Positions 9,289 through 18,369 of a stretch of 64,000 nt of DNA are shown here, piece by piece. The stretch spans positions 1 to 64,000 of the forward strand of contig DAOVVV010000010.1 in the NCBI GenBank assembly GCA_030637025.1. The letters are read 5' to 3'. Both the position numbers and the translations under genes were made by a program. The notes under the pieces are model-generated. The model was not told where the DNA came from. It saw nothing but the letters and a program-made list of their open reading frames with translations, and made no database searches. Origin of the DNA: JAGLHV01 sp023143305 [NCBI: Clostridia bacterium]. GTDB lineage: Bacteria; CBDUZB01; JAGLHV01. Position 1 is the first letter of the stretch. Every line of letters starts with the position of its first letter.

Positions 9289-9317
9289 TTGACAGCTTTA
9301 TTGAAATGTATTAGAAT
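9289..9317 (+). promoter_or_regulatory. Sigma70-like promoter of the 9406 gene
   Basis: TTGACA (9289-9294) and TAGAAT (9312-9317) are separated by 17 bases. The leader to the ATG at 9406 is about 80 bases and contains an AGAAAGGAG ribosome binding site. The layout copies that of the paralogue at 8412. Confidence 0.7.
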
Positions 9318-9405
9318 ATATAAATGTTATTCTCTGAAAGAGTATTTTTTTGTTAAAAATATTATTCTAATATCTTAAAATTAAAAGAAGAGAAAGGAGT
9401 AAAAA

Positions 9406-9954
9406 ATGAAAAGTTTTAAAAAAGCAGTTGTTATTTTATTTGCAATGGTTATTTTATTTACTGTTAGTGTTAATATTCCGGCAAGGAGTGCGCGTTATAT
9501 GACCAATGCTAAATTTATAGACATGGTTATTCGCATAATGGATTTAGAAGAAAAGTTACCTGCGGATGCAGATTTAATGTCGGTAAGAGAATTGTATAAA
9601 GTGGAAATGGAAATTTTGGCTCGAAAAGGAATTTATATTTTTGTAGGTACTGACCCTGGTAAAATGGTAAGAAGAAGAAATGTAGTAAATTTTTTGTATT
9701 TTGCCCTGGTGCAAAATCCTCCCCCTAATATTACCGACGAAAGGAAATTTGTTTTTTTAATTAAAAGAGGATTTTTAAGTACCGGAGATCTGGATGGAAT
9801 AATGTTAGAGAAAGAAATTATTAAAGCCCTTAATATTCCCAAAATAGTCACGGCTATAACAGAAACTTATATTGCTCCGGGTTCGGCAGAGGGAATAAAG
9901 GAAATTGAAGTTACTCTTGAAGTATATGAAGAACCGGCAAGTCCGATATATTAA
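9406..9954 (+). CDS. Secreted protein made of the paralogous N-domain only
   Basis: The 182-residue protein has a clear Sec signal (about residues 5-26, VVILFAMVILFTVSVNIPARS). The remainder aligns end to end with the N-terminal domain of the neighbouring 8412 protein but lacks its FlgD-like C-terminal domain. It finishes in a short acidic tail, EIEVTLEVYEEPASPIY. An AAAGGAG ribosome binding site sits about 7 bases before the ATG. The beta-barrel gene follows within 15 bases, so the two are probably cotranscribed and may work together at the outer membrane. I do not recognise the domain family. Confidence 0.8.
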   Translation: MKSFKKAVVILFAMVILFTVSVNIPARSARYMTNAKFIDMVIRIMDLEEKLPADADLMSVRELYKVEMEILARKGIYIFVGTDPGKMVRRRNVVNFLYFALVQNPPPNITDERKFVFLIKRGFLSTGDLDGIMLEKEIIKALNIPKIVTAITETYIAPGSAEGIKEIEVTLEVYEEPASPIY

Positions 9955-9969
9955 TTAATGGGAGGAAGG

Positions 9970-11175
9970 ATGTTTAAAAAAATTTTAGGTAGAAAAGGGA
10001 CTTTGGTTTTAATAACCCTGTTGTCTTTTTTATTAAACAGTGGAAGTCTTTATGCCCGTAAACTTTATGTTCGCAAGGTAAGAGGGATAAAATTGGGTGA
10101 TTTTATACTGCATCCGGGGTTAACAATAGAAGGAATGCATGATGACAATGTTTTTCTTACTTCTTCTAATAAAAAAGATGATTTTCTTACTACCTTTACT
10201 CCATCTTTAAGTCTGGAAATACCTTTTAGGAACTATCATTTTGAAATGGATTATTCTCTGAATATTTTAAAATATTCCGAATACCCCAGTCAGGATGCGG
10301 ACAATCATATTTTAAAAGGAGCATTGGATTTAAGTTTTAGAGATTTTGAAATAAATATAAAAAACGATTTTAAAGATACTTTTGACCGGGCCGATACGGA
10401 ATTTATGGATAGGGTCAGGTATTCTCAAAATGATTTAAAAGGAGAGATTTCTTTTTCCTTTCCCCGGCTGGAAACAGTTTTTAAGATTCAAAATATACGC
10501 CATAATCATTATAAGAAAATATGGTCCGCCGAGGATAGAACCGAAAATATTTATACTTTCCGTATGAACTACCGTTTTCTTCCCAAAACAGCTTTTTTAA
10601 TGGAGTATAACCATGGTGAGATCAGGTACGATACTGCTTTGATTAATCCTGAATCGGATTACAGAGAAGGAATGGTGGGGGTAGTAGGAAAGTTAACCAG
10701 TAAGTGTGAAAGTACTATAAAAGTGGGGTATCAAAATCGTAAATATAAAGATATTTTAGATCCACCTGATTTTGATACTATAGTCACTGATATTAATATA
10801 AAAGAACGGTTTAATAGTAGAAATACACTTAACTTAAGTTTCTTACGTAAAGCAATGGAATCTACTTTTACTCCTAATGCCTATTATCAGATGAATAAGG
10901 TCTGGTTGAAATACGAGTATAAGTTAAATAGAAAATTATTTTCTGAGGTAGTAGGTTCTTATCAGTTAAATCAATATCCCGAAGAAACTACGATAGGTAC
11001 CCTGACAGAGGAAAGAGAGGATGTTCTAACTAGTGCCGGTATAAACCTGAAATATAAACTTTTAAGGTGGCTCTTTTTAAATATAGGTTATCAGCATGAG
11101 GAAAGAGATTCTAATTTTGATATTTTCAATTATAGAGATAATAAAACCAGTCTAAATCTGACTGCCCTCTATTAA
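9970..11175 (+). CDS. Outer-membrane beta-barrel protein
   Basis: The start is placed at the ATG at 9970 because GGGAGG (9960-9965) sits just upstream, although an in-frame ATG also occurs at 9958. The resulting 401-residue protein has a signal peptide ending near SLYARKL. A mature region follows with strongly alternating aromatic and polar residues and many tyrosines, such as NYHFEMDYSLNILKYSEY. The pattern HPGLTIEGMHDDNVFLTSSN near the start is typical of BBP2-like outer-membrane porins linked to exopolysaccharide systems. It ends on an aromatic strand (TSLNLTALY), as outer-membrane barrels do. Its position just before the Wza-like gene supports a role in polysaccharide export or surface display, but the exact function is not proven. 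Confidence 0.8.
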   Translation: MFKKILGRKGTLVLITLLSFLLNSGSLYARKLYVRKVRGIKLGDFILHPGLTIEGMHDDNVFLTSSNKKDDFLTTFTPSLSLEIPFRNYHFEMDYSLNILKYSEYPSQDADNHILKGALDLSFRDFEINIKNDFKDTFDRADTEFMDRVRYSQNDLKGEISFSFPRLETVFKIQNIRHNHYKKIWSAEDRTENIYTFRMNYRFLPKTAFLMEYNHGEIRYDTALINPESDYREGMVGVVGKLTSKCESTIKVGYQNRKYKDILDPPDFDTIVTDINIKERFNSRNTLNLSFLRKAMESTFTPNAYYQMNKVWLKYEYKLNRKLFSEVVGSYQLNQYPEETTIGTLTEEREDVLTSAGINLKYKLLRWLFLNIGYQHEERDSNFDIFNYRDNKTSLNLTALY

Positions 11176-11575
11176 AAACCATTTGTAATTTTCTATCATT
11201 GCAGAATCAATTTTTTATGTGATTATGTAGTTATGTTGTTATGTAGCTATGTTGTAGCCGCAGGCTTTTAGCCTGCGTTATCATCGGATTTAAAATTTCG
11301 GATTTATTCTATATGTTTAGTATTTATTCTTTGTCTTTTTTATTTTGTCATTCCTGTGCAAACAGGAATCTATAGTTGTTTTGCTGGAGCAAAGCGAAAG
11401 TCTCGCCAGTCAGTAAGGCGGATGGACTATGAACTTTTGTTTGTCTTTATCTATGGATTGAATCTGTTTTATGTTTAGTCTTTTATTTTTTAACCAATTT
11501 AAACAAATTTAAACCAATGAAACTGTTTTTTAACTGTCTTTATGTTTGTGTCTTTTCATATTTCAAGGGGGAAAT
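11176..11575. repeat. 400-base intergenic region with repeats
   Basis: No gene is seen. It holds a GTAGCCGCAGGC...GCCTGCG hairpin at 11254-11277, a GTCATTCCTG...CAGGAATC hairpin at 11347-11370, a partial copy of the TATGGACTAT tract near 11424, and at 11490-11545 the reverse complement of the AAAGACAGTTAAAA type tract found later at 38.8 kb and 52.8 kb. An AGGGGGAAAT ribosome binding site for the next gene lies at the end. Confidence 0.65.
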
Positions 11576-12163
11576 ATGTCATTATTTAAAAGGTTGTTAA
11601 TTTTAACCATAATAACAAGTTTTATTTCCGGGTTAGGTTTTACGGAAAATAAAAATAGAAAAGAATATACTATCCATTCAGAAGATGTCCTTGAGATTAA
11701 AGTTTATGAGCATAAAGATTTAACCACTAAAGTAAGAGTAAGTGCCGCAGGTGATATTACTTTTCCCTTAATTGGGCAGGTTCATGCCGCAGGTCTAACT
11801 GTAAATCAATTATGTGAAAAAATAAAAGCGCTTCTTAATGAGGGCTATTTAGTAGATCCTCAGGTGAATATTTTTATTGAAAGTTACCATCCTGAGAAGT
11901 TTTTTGTAATGGGAGCAGTGAGAAAACCTGCCGCTTATGAATTATCCAGAGAAAAACCAACTACAGTTTTAGAAGCAATTTCCCGGGCCGGAGGTTTTAC
12001 TGAACAAGCAGCCCCTAATAGAACTAAAGTAATTAGGGTAGGCAGTGAAAAAGGGGAAACAATAAAAGTAAAGGTAACCGAAATAACTAAAACAGGTGAC
12101 AAGAGTAAAGATATTCCTCTTCAGCCCAACGATATAGTTTTCGTCCCCGAAAGCATCTTTTAA
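11576..12163 (+). CDS. Wza-like polysaccharide export protein
   Basis: The ATG at 11576 is preferred over an earlier in-frame start at 11546 because the AAGGGGG ribosome binding site lies between them and the signal peptide then begins normally. The 195-residue protein has a signal peptide, a Poly_export domain (about 30-105, with SEDVLEIKVYEHKDLTTKVRV) and an SLBB-like domain (about 110-195, with FFVMGAVRKPAAYEL and LEAISRAGGFTEQAAPNRTKV). Wza-family proteins form the outer-membrane or periplasmic channel for capsule or exopolysaccharide. No lipobox Cys is visible and the protein is short, so it may be a periplasmic SLBB ring that pairs with the beta-barrel encoded just upstream. Confidence 0.9.
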   Translation: MSLFKRLLILTIITSFISGLGFTENKNRKEYTIHSEDVLEIKVYEHKDLTTKVRVSAAGDITFPLIGQVHAAGLTVNQLCEKIKALLNEGYLVDPQVNIFIESYHPEKFFVMGAVRKPAAYELSREKPTTVLEAISRAGGFTEQAAPNRTKVIRVGSEKGETIKVKVTEITKTGDKSKDIPLQPNDIVFVPESIF

Positions 12164-12521
12164 CCCTTGCTATCGGGTTCCCTTCTTGATTTCCCCCCTT
12201 TGGAAAAGGGGGCTAGGGGGATTTTATAAATAATAAAGCAGGTCAGATAGAGAGATAGTTCATTTAAATTTACAGATTTTCAAAGCAATTGTAGGGGCGA
12301 CATTTATGACGCCCGTCCAAAACCTGTTGATGCGGAATCTGTAAAATATCTGTCATTCCTGTGCAAACAGGAATCTATTTTTTGTCTTTAGAATTTGCTG
12401 GAGCAGAGAGACGAAGCAATTTTAAACTGTTGTCATTCCTGCGAAAGCAGGAATCTATTCTTTGCTGTTTTTAGTTTTTTAACTTATAATTCATAACTGT
12501 AGTTTGTAAATCGGGGTTCAT
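12164..12521. repeat. Intergenic region with five repeat types
   Basis: No gene is seen. It contains a CCCCCTTTGG...GGGGGATTTT hairpin repeat at 12190-12234 and a TAGGGGCGACATTTATGACG repeat at 12291-12315. A GTCATTCCTGTGCAAACAGG hairpin follows at 12352-12375. A composite at 12395-12506 (GCTGGAGCA tract plus GTCATTCCTGCGAAAGCAGG hairpin plus TTTTTTAACT tail) is repeated before the kinase gene at 13562-13676. Confidence 0.75.
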
Positions 12522-13238
12522 TTGATCGACCTACATTCACATATATTACCGGAACTAGACGACGGAGCAAAAACAGTAGAAGAAGCTCTTCAAATGTGCC
12601 GTATAGCAGAAGCAGACGGGATAACTACCATTGTTGCTACTCCGCACAGTATGAATGGTATATATTTAAATAAAAAAGAAACTGTTTGCCGGAAGGTTGA
12701 TGAATTTAACAATACATTAAAAAAAGAAGAAATAAATATAAATGTTTTACCGGGATTGGATTTACACCTTTATCCGGAATTAATTCTTCATCTTAAAGAA
12801 GGAAAAATTTTAACTTTAAACAACCGGGGATGTTATTTAATTATAGAATTTCCGGAGGTGATTTCTTCTCATATTGAATCTGTTTGTTTTAATTTGCAGG
12901 TTTTGGGAGTAATTCCTGTTATTAGTCATCCGGAGCGAAATTATTTTTTTCGGAAAAATCCACAAGTTTTACAGGGTTTTGTAAATAGGGGAGCTTTGGT
13001 ACAGGTAACTGCTATGAGTATAACCGGAGAATTTGGTAAAGAAGCGGAAAAAGCAGTGAAAAATTTTCTTAAAAAAAATTTAGTACATATTATTGCTACA
13101 GATGCGCATTCTATAGATAGGCGTCCGCCCCTTCTTTCTTCAGCAGTTAAAGTAGCAGCGAAAATTGTGGGTAAAGAACAAGCCTGGAGAATGGTTACTA
13201 CTATTCCCGAAAAGATTATAAACCAAAAAAGGGCTTAA
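12522..13238 (+). CDS. CpsB/YwqE-type PHP-domain tyrosine phosphatase
   Basis: Translation starts at a TTG codon, which gives the family's exact N-terminus (IDLHSHILPELDDGAKTVEE). The metal-binding residues are visible: H-S-H near the start, the ATPH segment (about 45), SHPERN (about 137-142) and ATDAHS (about 190-195). At 238 residues it matches the family length. In Gram-positive and some diderm systems, CpsB/Wzb-type enzymes remove phosphates from the Tyr-rich tail of the Wzc/CpsD kinase and so control chain length or export. The kinase gene follows about 460 bases downstream, which fits this job. A terminator overlaps the 3' end. Confidence 0.93.
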   Translation: MIDLHSHILPELDDGAKTVEEALQMCRIAEADGITTIVATPHSMNGIYLNKKETVCRKVDEFNNTLKKEEININVLPGLDLHLYPELILHLKEGKILTLNNRGCYLIIEFPEVISSHIESVCFNLQVLGVIPVISHPERNYFFRKNPQVLQGFVNRGALVQVTAMSITGEFGKEAEKAVKNFLKKNLVHIIATDAHSIDRRPPLLSSAVKVAAKIVGKEQAWRMVTTIPEKIINQKRA

Positions 13239-13294
13239 TCGGTATTCCTGCTTTTCCCCCTTGACAAAGGGAAATCGAAAAGGCCCTTTTTTGG
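13223..13294 (+). terminator. Rho-independent terminator after the phosphatase gene
   Basis: Perfect 12-base arms, CCAAAAAAGGGC (13223-13234) and GCCCTTTTTTGG (13283-13294), enclose an inner TTTCCC...GGGAAA stem. The 3' arm carries the T run. The 5' arm overlaps the last codons of the gene. It separates the phosphatase from the kinase, so the kinase needs its own promoter or readthrough. Confidence 0.7.
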
Positions 13295-13694
13295 CAAATA
13301 TAAGTTTTTAATTGAAAGCCCTATTATTTTAATATTTTTTAAAGTATTTGTCCATTATTTTTATTTCTGTCATTCCTGCGAAAGCAGGAATCTAAAACAG
13401 TTGTCATTCCGCTCCGCCTGAGGCGCTTGTCCGCCTCTGGAGGAGATAAGGCGGATATAGAATTTAGATATTAGTATTTATTCTTTGCATTTGTTTCTGT
13501 CTATGAACTGTCTTTTATATTTATCTGTTGTCTTTGTCTATGGACTATTTCATTTAGAATTTTGCTGGAGCAAAGAGACGGAGCAATTTTAAAGTGTTGT
13601 CATTCCTGCGAAAGCAGGAATCTATTCTTTGTCGTCTTTAGTTTTTTAACTAATAACTAATAACTAATAACTGTAGTTAAAAGGAGGAACCCAA
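13295..13694. repeat. Intergenic region with repeats and a duplicated leader
   Basis: No gene is seen. It contains a GTCATTCCTGCGAAAGCAGG hairpin at 13369-13392, a GC-richer GCCTGAGGCG...CGCCTC tract at 13403-13455 and a TATGGACTAT fragment near 13540. The composite 13562-13676 repeats 12395-12506 almost base for base. The region ends in AAAAGGAGGA, a strong ribosome binding site for the kinase gene. Confidence 0.75.
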
Positions 13695-15557
13695 ATGTTT
13701 AACCAAAACGAAGAAGTTCATTTAAAAGATTACCTGGAAATAATTATTCAAAGAAGATGGATTATAATAACCTTTTTCTTAGTAATGCTTACCACCGTTA
13801 CTATCGGCACATTTCGTCAGATTCCCATTTATCAAGCCACGGCAACAGTGCTTATCGATAAAGAAAGCCCCAATATCATTGCGGTTAAAGATGTAATGAC
13901 GCTGGGTTCACCCGATTATTACGCCTATAAAGATTATCTGGAAACCCAGAAATTTGTTATTACCAGCAGGCCGGTTATCAAAAAAGTATACGAAGATTTA
14001 AATCTTTTTCTTCAGCCTGAATATAAAGAAACAAGTGATCCGCTCAATGTTCTGCAGAAAAAAGTAAAAGTAGAAAATATCAGAAATACCCGCCTGGTAA
14101 AAATCAATGTAGAAGATGCAGACCCTCAATATGCAGCAAAAATCGCCAATGGTATTGCTGATGTTTATATCTCTAAAAATTTAAATCGCCAAATGGTTGT
14201 TTCAGTTGAAGCTAATGAATGGCTTTCTCAAGAGCTGGACCGTCTTAAAAGCAAGGTAAAAGAATCAGAAGAGGCTCTTCAACAATATCGTGTGCAAAAC
14301 AATATCATTTCTCTGAATGAAAAAGAAGAAGTAATTAATAAGGCGTTAAGTCTACTGACCAATGAACATTTAATGATGCAGGCAAAACTTGTTGAATACA
14401 AAAAGATTTATAAATATAAAAACCCTAAAATGATTCGACTTAATAAAGAACTTGATGAATTAGGAAAAAGTTTAGCCCGGGAACGAAAAAGCGCCTTGGA
14501 TTACGAACGAAAGGCTATAGAATATGGGGTGCTGGAAAGAGAAGTAAGAAGTAATAAAGAACTGTTTGAGTCTGTGTTAAAACGGGTTAAAGAAACTACT
14601 CTATCCGAAACAATAAAGGCAAACAACATCAGTATTCAGGAACGGGCAAAAGTTCCTTTAAGCCCAATAAAACCCCGGAAAAAATTAAATATCATTCTGG
14701 CCTGTCTGGTAGGTGCTGTAGGAGGAATAGGTTTAGCCTTTTTCTTTGATTATTTAGATAACAGTATTAAGACACCCGAGGATGTGGAAAAATATGTCCA
14801 ATATCCTTTCTTAGGATATATCCCGGCAATAGAATCCGACAAAAAAGATACAATTGTTCAATTAGAGCCTAAATCAGGGGTAGCTGAAGCTTACCGTACT
14901 TTACGCACCAGTATTCTTTTTTCTTCCTCCGACCAGGTAGCTACCAAAAGTATTTTAGTTACCAGCCCGGGACCGGGAGAGGGAAAAACCATTACAGCAT
15001 CTAATTTAAGTATAACTATGGCTGTAGGAGGAAGCAGGGTTCTTTTAGTTGATTCCGATATGCGTAAACCCAGGGTAAATAAAATATTTGACTTAAAAAA
15101 TGATATTGGCTTGAGTAATTTTTTAGTAGGTCAGGCCGGACTGGATGAAATTGTTAAAGGAACAGGAATTCAAAATTTATCCGTAGTATCTTGCGGGCCT
15201 CGTCCGCCTAATCCGTCTGAGTTACTTACTTCCTTACAAATGATTGATTTTATCAAACAGGCCACTGAAAAATTTGATAAGGTAATATTTGATTCACCGC
15301 CTTTAGGAGTAGTCACCGATGCTAATATTTTAGCCAAAATAGTAAGCGGGGTTATACTGGTATTTCAGGGAGGTAAAACTTCCAGGAATATAATTCCCAG
15401 AATCAGACAGTTGTTAACAAATGCCCAGGCCCGGGTATTAGGAGTAACCATCAATAATCTCCGCCAGGAAAGAAGCGGATATTATAATTATTATTACTAC
15501 AACTATCAATATTACGGCAAAGAAGACGAAAAAAAAGAAACACCCGAACAAGTTTAA
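13695..15557 (+). CDS. Wzz/Wzc-type polysaccharide co-polymerase and tyrosine autokinase
   Basis: The 620-residue protein has the fused layout of Gram-negative Wzc. An N-terminal Wzz domain has one membrane helix at about 20-42 and another at about 333-352, with a coiled-coil periplasmic part between them. The BY-kinase domain has Walker A SPGPGEGKTITASN (about 424-437), Walker A' LLVDSDMRKPRV (about 449-460) and Walker B VIFDSPP (about 530). A Tyr cluster near the C-terminus (SGYYNYYYYNYQYY, about 595-608) is the expected autophosphorylation tail. It controls chain length and export of the polysaccharide together with the Wza-like protein and the CpsB-type phosphatase upstream. Confidence 0.96.
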   Translation: MFNQNEEVHLKDYLEIIIQRRWIIITFFLVMLTTVTIGTFRQIPIYQATATVLIDKESPNIIAVKDVMTLGSPDYYAYKDYLETQKFVITSRPVIKKVYEDLNLFLQPEYKETSDPLNVLQKKVKVENIRNTRLVKINVEDADPQYAAKIANGIADVYISKNLNRQMVVSVEANEWLSQELDRLKSKVKESEEALQQYRVQNNIISLNEKEEVINKALSLLTNEHLMMQAKLVEYKKIYKYKNPKMIRLNKELDELGKSLARERKSALDYERKAIEYGVLEREVRSNKELFESVLKRVKETTLSETIKANNISIQERAKVPLSPIKPRKKLNIILACLVGAVGGIGLAFFFDYLDNSIKTPEDVEKYVQYPFLGYIPAIESDKKDTIVQLEPKSGVAEAYRTLRTSILFSSSDQVATKSILVTSPGPGEGKTITASNLSITMAVGGSRVLLVDSDMRKPRVNKIFDLKNDIGLSNFLVGQAGLDEIVKGTGIQNLSVVSCGPRPPNPSELLTSLQMIDFIKQATEKFDKVIFDSPPLGVVTDANILAKIVSGVILVFQGGKTSRNIIPRIRQLLTNAQARVLGVTINNLRQERSGYYNYYYYNYQYYGKEDEKKETPEQV

Positions 15558-15828
15558 ATCGTCATTCCGCTTGTGTTTTTATATTGTCATTCCGCACTTG
15601 ATGCGGAATCCATTTTTTATGTGGTTATGTGGTAGCCGCAGGCTTTAGCCTGCGTTATTGTCGGAGCAGAGCTTTGCAAATCTGCCTCAGGCATGATATT
15701 CTGCTTGTTCTTTAGTTTTTTATCTGTTGTCTTTTTTTTTGTCTTTCCTGCGAAAGCAGGAATCTATTCTTTTATTTTTCCTCTCTCCTTGTGGGAGAGG
15801 ATAGGGTGAGGGGAAATCAGAAAACCCA
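15558..15828. repeat. Intergenic region with five short repeats
   Basis: No gene is seen. Repeats present are a GTCATTCCGCACTTGATGCGG hairpin (15586-15610, shortened here), a GTAGCCGCAGGC...GCCTGCG hairpin (15632-15654), a CTTTCCTGCGAAAGCAGG hairpin (15741-15764) and CCTCTCTCC...GGGAGAGG with a GGGTGAGGGG tail (15779-15813). The last of these supplies the only purine-rich stretch near the next start codon. Confidence 0.7.
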
Positions 15829-18369
15829 ATGAAAACAAAAATATTCGACCAAATAATAGAAGCACTAATTATTTCCCTAATCATCATAACCCCGTTTATT
15901 TTTGTTCCTTTACGGGAATATGCATCAACCATAACCAACATTACAGCTATAATACTCCTTATGGTCTGGATGACCAAAATGATTTATGCCGGAAAAATAA
16001 CCATTGTTAAAACCCCGTTAAACTGGATAATTTTATCTTTCCTTTTTTTAGGAATCTTACAGGTCATAGGTTTTAACAAAAATTTATTATGTATTCCCTC
16101 CACTGTTTATCAATATCCCACCATACTAAAAATCTTAGATATTTTAAGTCTGGCAATAATTTTTTGGGTAATAATAAATAATTTTACTAAAAAATCCCAG
16201 ATAAACCGCATTTTGACCGTAATAATTTTTATGGGTTTTTCCTTAAGTTTTCTATGTATTTTGCAGCATTTAAGCAAAGGTGGTAATACTTTTTTAGGCA
16301 TAAAACCTATGTATGCAAGGTCTAAGTTTTTTGGTCCCTACATCAACGGTAACCATTTTGCTGCTTATTTAGGAATGATTGTTCCCCTATCTATAGGGAT
16401 GGGATTAGCTGAAATAAAAAAAAGTAAAAAACTATTATTCTGGTTTGTTGGAATAATTATGGCCTTAGGGCTTTTATTTTCTCTTTCCAACGGGGGAATA
16501 GTTTCCTTTATAGGAGCAATGATTTTTCTTTTTATTTTTTTAAACAGCAGAAAATCTACTCAAAAAGGAAAATGGATTATTGCTACTGTTCTTTGTCTGG
16601 TTATTATGGGTGTTATTTGGTTGGGGGTTAGCCCGGTAAAAGAAGAGGCATCTCAGCTCTTTCAATTTAATCAATCAGAATCATTTCAATCCCGCTGGCC
16701 CGTATGGAAAGCAAGCATAAAAATGCTAAAGGGAAACTGGTTGTTGGGTACAGGACTGGGTACCTTTCGTTATGTCTTTCCAAAATTCAGGCCTCCCGGA
16801 ATAAACAGAGAATTCAGATATGTCCATAACGATTACTTAGAAGTTCTTCTAAATACAGGTATTGTAGGATTTCTTATACTGTTTTTAGGTGGATTTTATT
16901 ATTTTCGTAATATCCTTAAAAAATTTTATAAAAGACGAAATCCTTATATCATAGCAATATCCTGTGGTCCCATCACTGCCTTATTTTCAATGTTACTGCA
17001 TAGTTTTGTTGACTTCAACTTACAAATAGGTCCCAATGTTTTACTTTTTATTATTATTACCGCTATTACTATTCAAATATTAAAACTTAGAAATGAAAAT
17101 AAAGATACTAAATCCCCATTGGATAACTTAATAGTAATAAAAGAAAGAACGACCAATATTTTCCTTACTGGATGGCAAAAGCCACTTGTCGTAGGAATTA
17201 CCGGGATTATTTCAGTATTTCTAATATTAACATTAATAAAACCCGCCAGAGCCACCCATTATTACAATTGCTATGTCATTGAGAGGGGAGCAAACAAGGA
17301 ATCAATCTCCAACAAAACTGTCATTGCGAGGAGGGTAACCAACGAATCAATCTCCAATGAAACTGTCATTGCGAGGAGATCCAACGACGAAGCAATCTCA
17401 AAGAACAACAAAAACGTCATCTCAAGCTTAGAAAAAGCGATAGAGTTAAACCCTTTAAATGCACTTTATCACTATAAACTTTCCTTAGAATATTTAAAGA
17501 AAAAACCACAAAACAAAAACATTAAAAATTCTTTAAAAGAAATGAAACAGGCAATATATCTTAATCCAACAAATGCAAAGTATCACCTGACTCTTGCCAT
17601 GCTCTACAGCCAATTGGCAAATTGGCCCATTACCCATCAGCCATCAAAGGACGATTACATAAAGTTAGCTCATCAGGAATTCCAGCAAGCAATTTATTTA
17701 GCACCTAATACCCCCTATGGACATAAAAACTATGCTGATTGGCTTTTTACCCAACCTATCAAGGAGAACATCGAAAAAGGAATTGTTGAGTATAAAACGG
17801 CGATTACTTTAAAGCCGGAGTTGACTGCTAATGCTCTTGGTTTTTGTTATAACTTAACCCATAACTATAATTTATTATCAGAAATAATACCGGATACAAC
17901 CGATGGTCATTTCACTTTAAGAAAATACCTTATTAAAAAAGGATTAAAAGAAAAAGCTTTAGAGGAAGAAAATATTATATTAGATAAAATAACAGAAGAG
18001 CTTTCTTTTGCGGAAAATAAAAAAGAAGTTTACCAAAAAGCAGGACAAATTTATCATGACTTAGGAAGATTTAACGAAGCAATAAAAGTGTATCACGAAG
18101 CTATGGACCTTGGTTTACAAAACAGTTGGTCTTATTATCGTCTTGCAGATAGCTATAGAAAATTAGGTAAGATGGATTTAGCTATAAAATATTTTAAACT
18201 TTCATTAGAATTAGATGAAGAGAACTGCTGGGCATACTTTAGTTTAGCACGAACATATCAAGGTTTAGGCAAAAAAGCTGAGGCAGAATCAATGTGGCAG
18301 GAAATTATTAATTTAAAAAATGCAGATTCTGATGCTAAACGGATAGCTAAAAGGGAATTAAAAAAATAA
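15829..18369 (+). CDS. O-antigen ligase-like membrane protein with C-terminal TPRs
   Basis: The 846-residue protein has about eleven membrane segments in its first 470 residues and a Wzy_C/WaaL-type periplasmic loop with WLLGTGLGTFRYVFP and YVHNDYLEVLLNTGIVGF. These are the usual marks of O-antigen ligases and polymerases. Residues about 505-846 are TPRs, including LAIKYFKLSLELDEENCWAY. Between the last membrane segment and the TPRs lie three 15-residue tandem repeats encoded by an intergenic-type DNA repeat (17275-17400). It either joins finished glycans to an acceptor or polymerises repeat units. The next gene's ATG overlaps its stop codon by one base. Confidence 0.9.
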   Translation: MKTKIFDQIIEALIISLIIITPFIFVPLREYASTITNITAIILLMVWMTKMIYAGKITIVKTPLNWIILSFLFLGILQVIGFNKNLLCIPSTVYQYPTILKILDILSLAIIFWVIINNFTKKSQINRILTVIIFMGFSLSFLCILQHLSKGGNTFLGIKPMYARSKFFGPYINGNHFAAYLGMIVPLSIGMGLAEIKKSKKLLFWFVGIIMALGLLFSLSNGGIVSFIGAMIFLFIFLNSRKSTQKGKWIIATVLCLVIMGVIWLGVSPVKEEASQLFQFNQSESFQSRWPVWKASIKMLKGNWLLGTGLGTFRYVFPKFRPPGINREFRYVHNDYLEVLLNTGIVGFLILFLGGFYYFRNILKKFYKRRNPYIIAISCGPITALFSMLLHSFVDFNLQIGPNVLLFIIITAITIQILKLRNENKDTKSPLDNLIVIKERTTNIFLTGWQKPLVVGITGIISVFLILTLIKPARATHYYNCYVIERGANKESISNKTVIARRVTNESISNETVIARRSNDEAISKNNKNVISSLEKAIELNPLNALYHYKLSLEYLKKKPQNKNIKNSLKEMKQAIYLNPTNAKYHLTLAMLYSQLANWPITHQPSKDDYIKLAHQEFQQAIYLAPNTPYGHKNYADWLFTQPIKENIEKGIVEYKTAITLKPELTANALGFCYNLTHNYNLLSEIIPDTTDGHFTLRKYLIKKGLKEKALEEENIILDKITEELSFAENKKEVYQKAGQIYHDLGRFNEAIKVYHEAMDLGLQNSWSYYRLADSYRKLGKMDLAIKYFKLSLELDEENCWAYFSLARTYQGLGKKAEAESMWQEIINLKNADSDAKRIAKRELKK
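17275..17409 (+). repeat. Three in-frame 45-bp tandem repeats inside the ligase gene
   Basis: Units begin at 17275, 17320 and 17365, each 45 bases, with the core GTCATTGCGAGG...CAATCTC. They translate as VIERGANKESISNKT, VIARRVTNESISNET and VIARRSNDEAISKNN. The unit resembles a nomadic repeat (core GTCATTGCGAGG and AGCAATCTC) that I know from intergenic DNA of many bacteria. Because 45 is divisible by three, the reading frame is kept. Confidence 0.85.

Noticed and set aside
17275-17409. Considered a CRISPR array
   Set aside because: Only three units, period 45 with almost no spacer, and inside an open frame.
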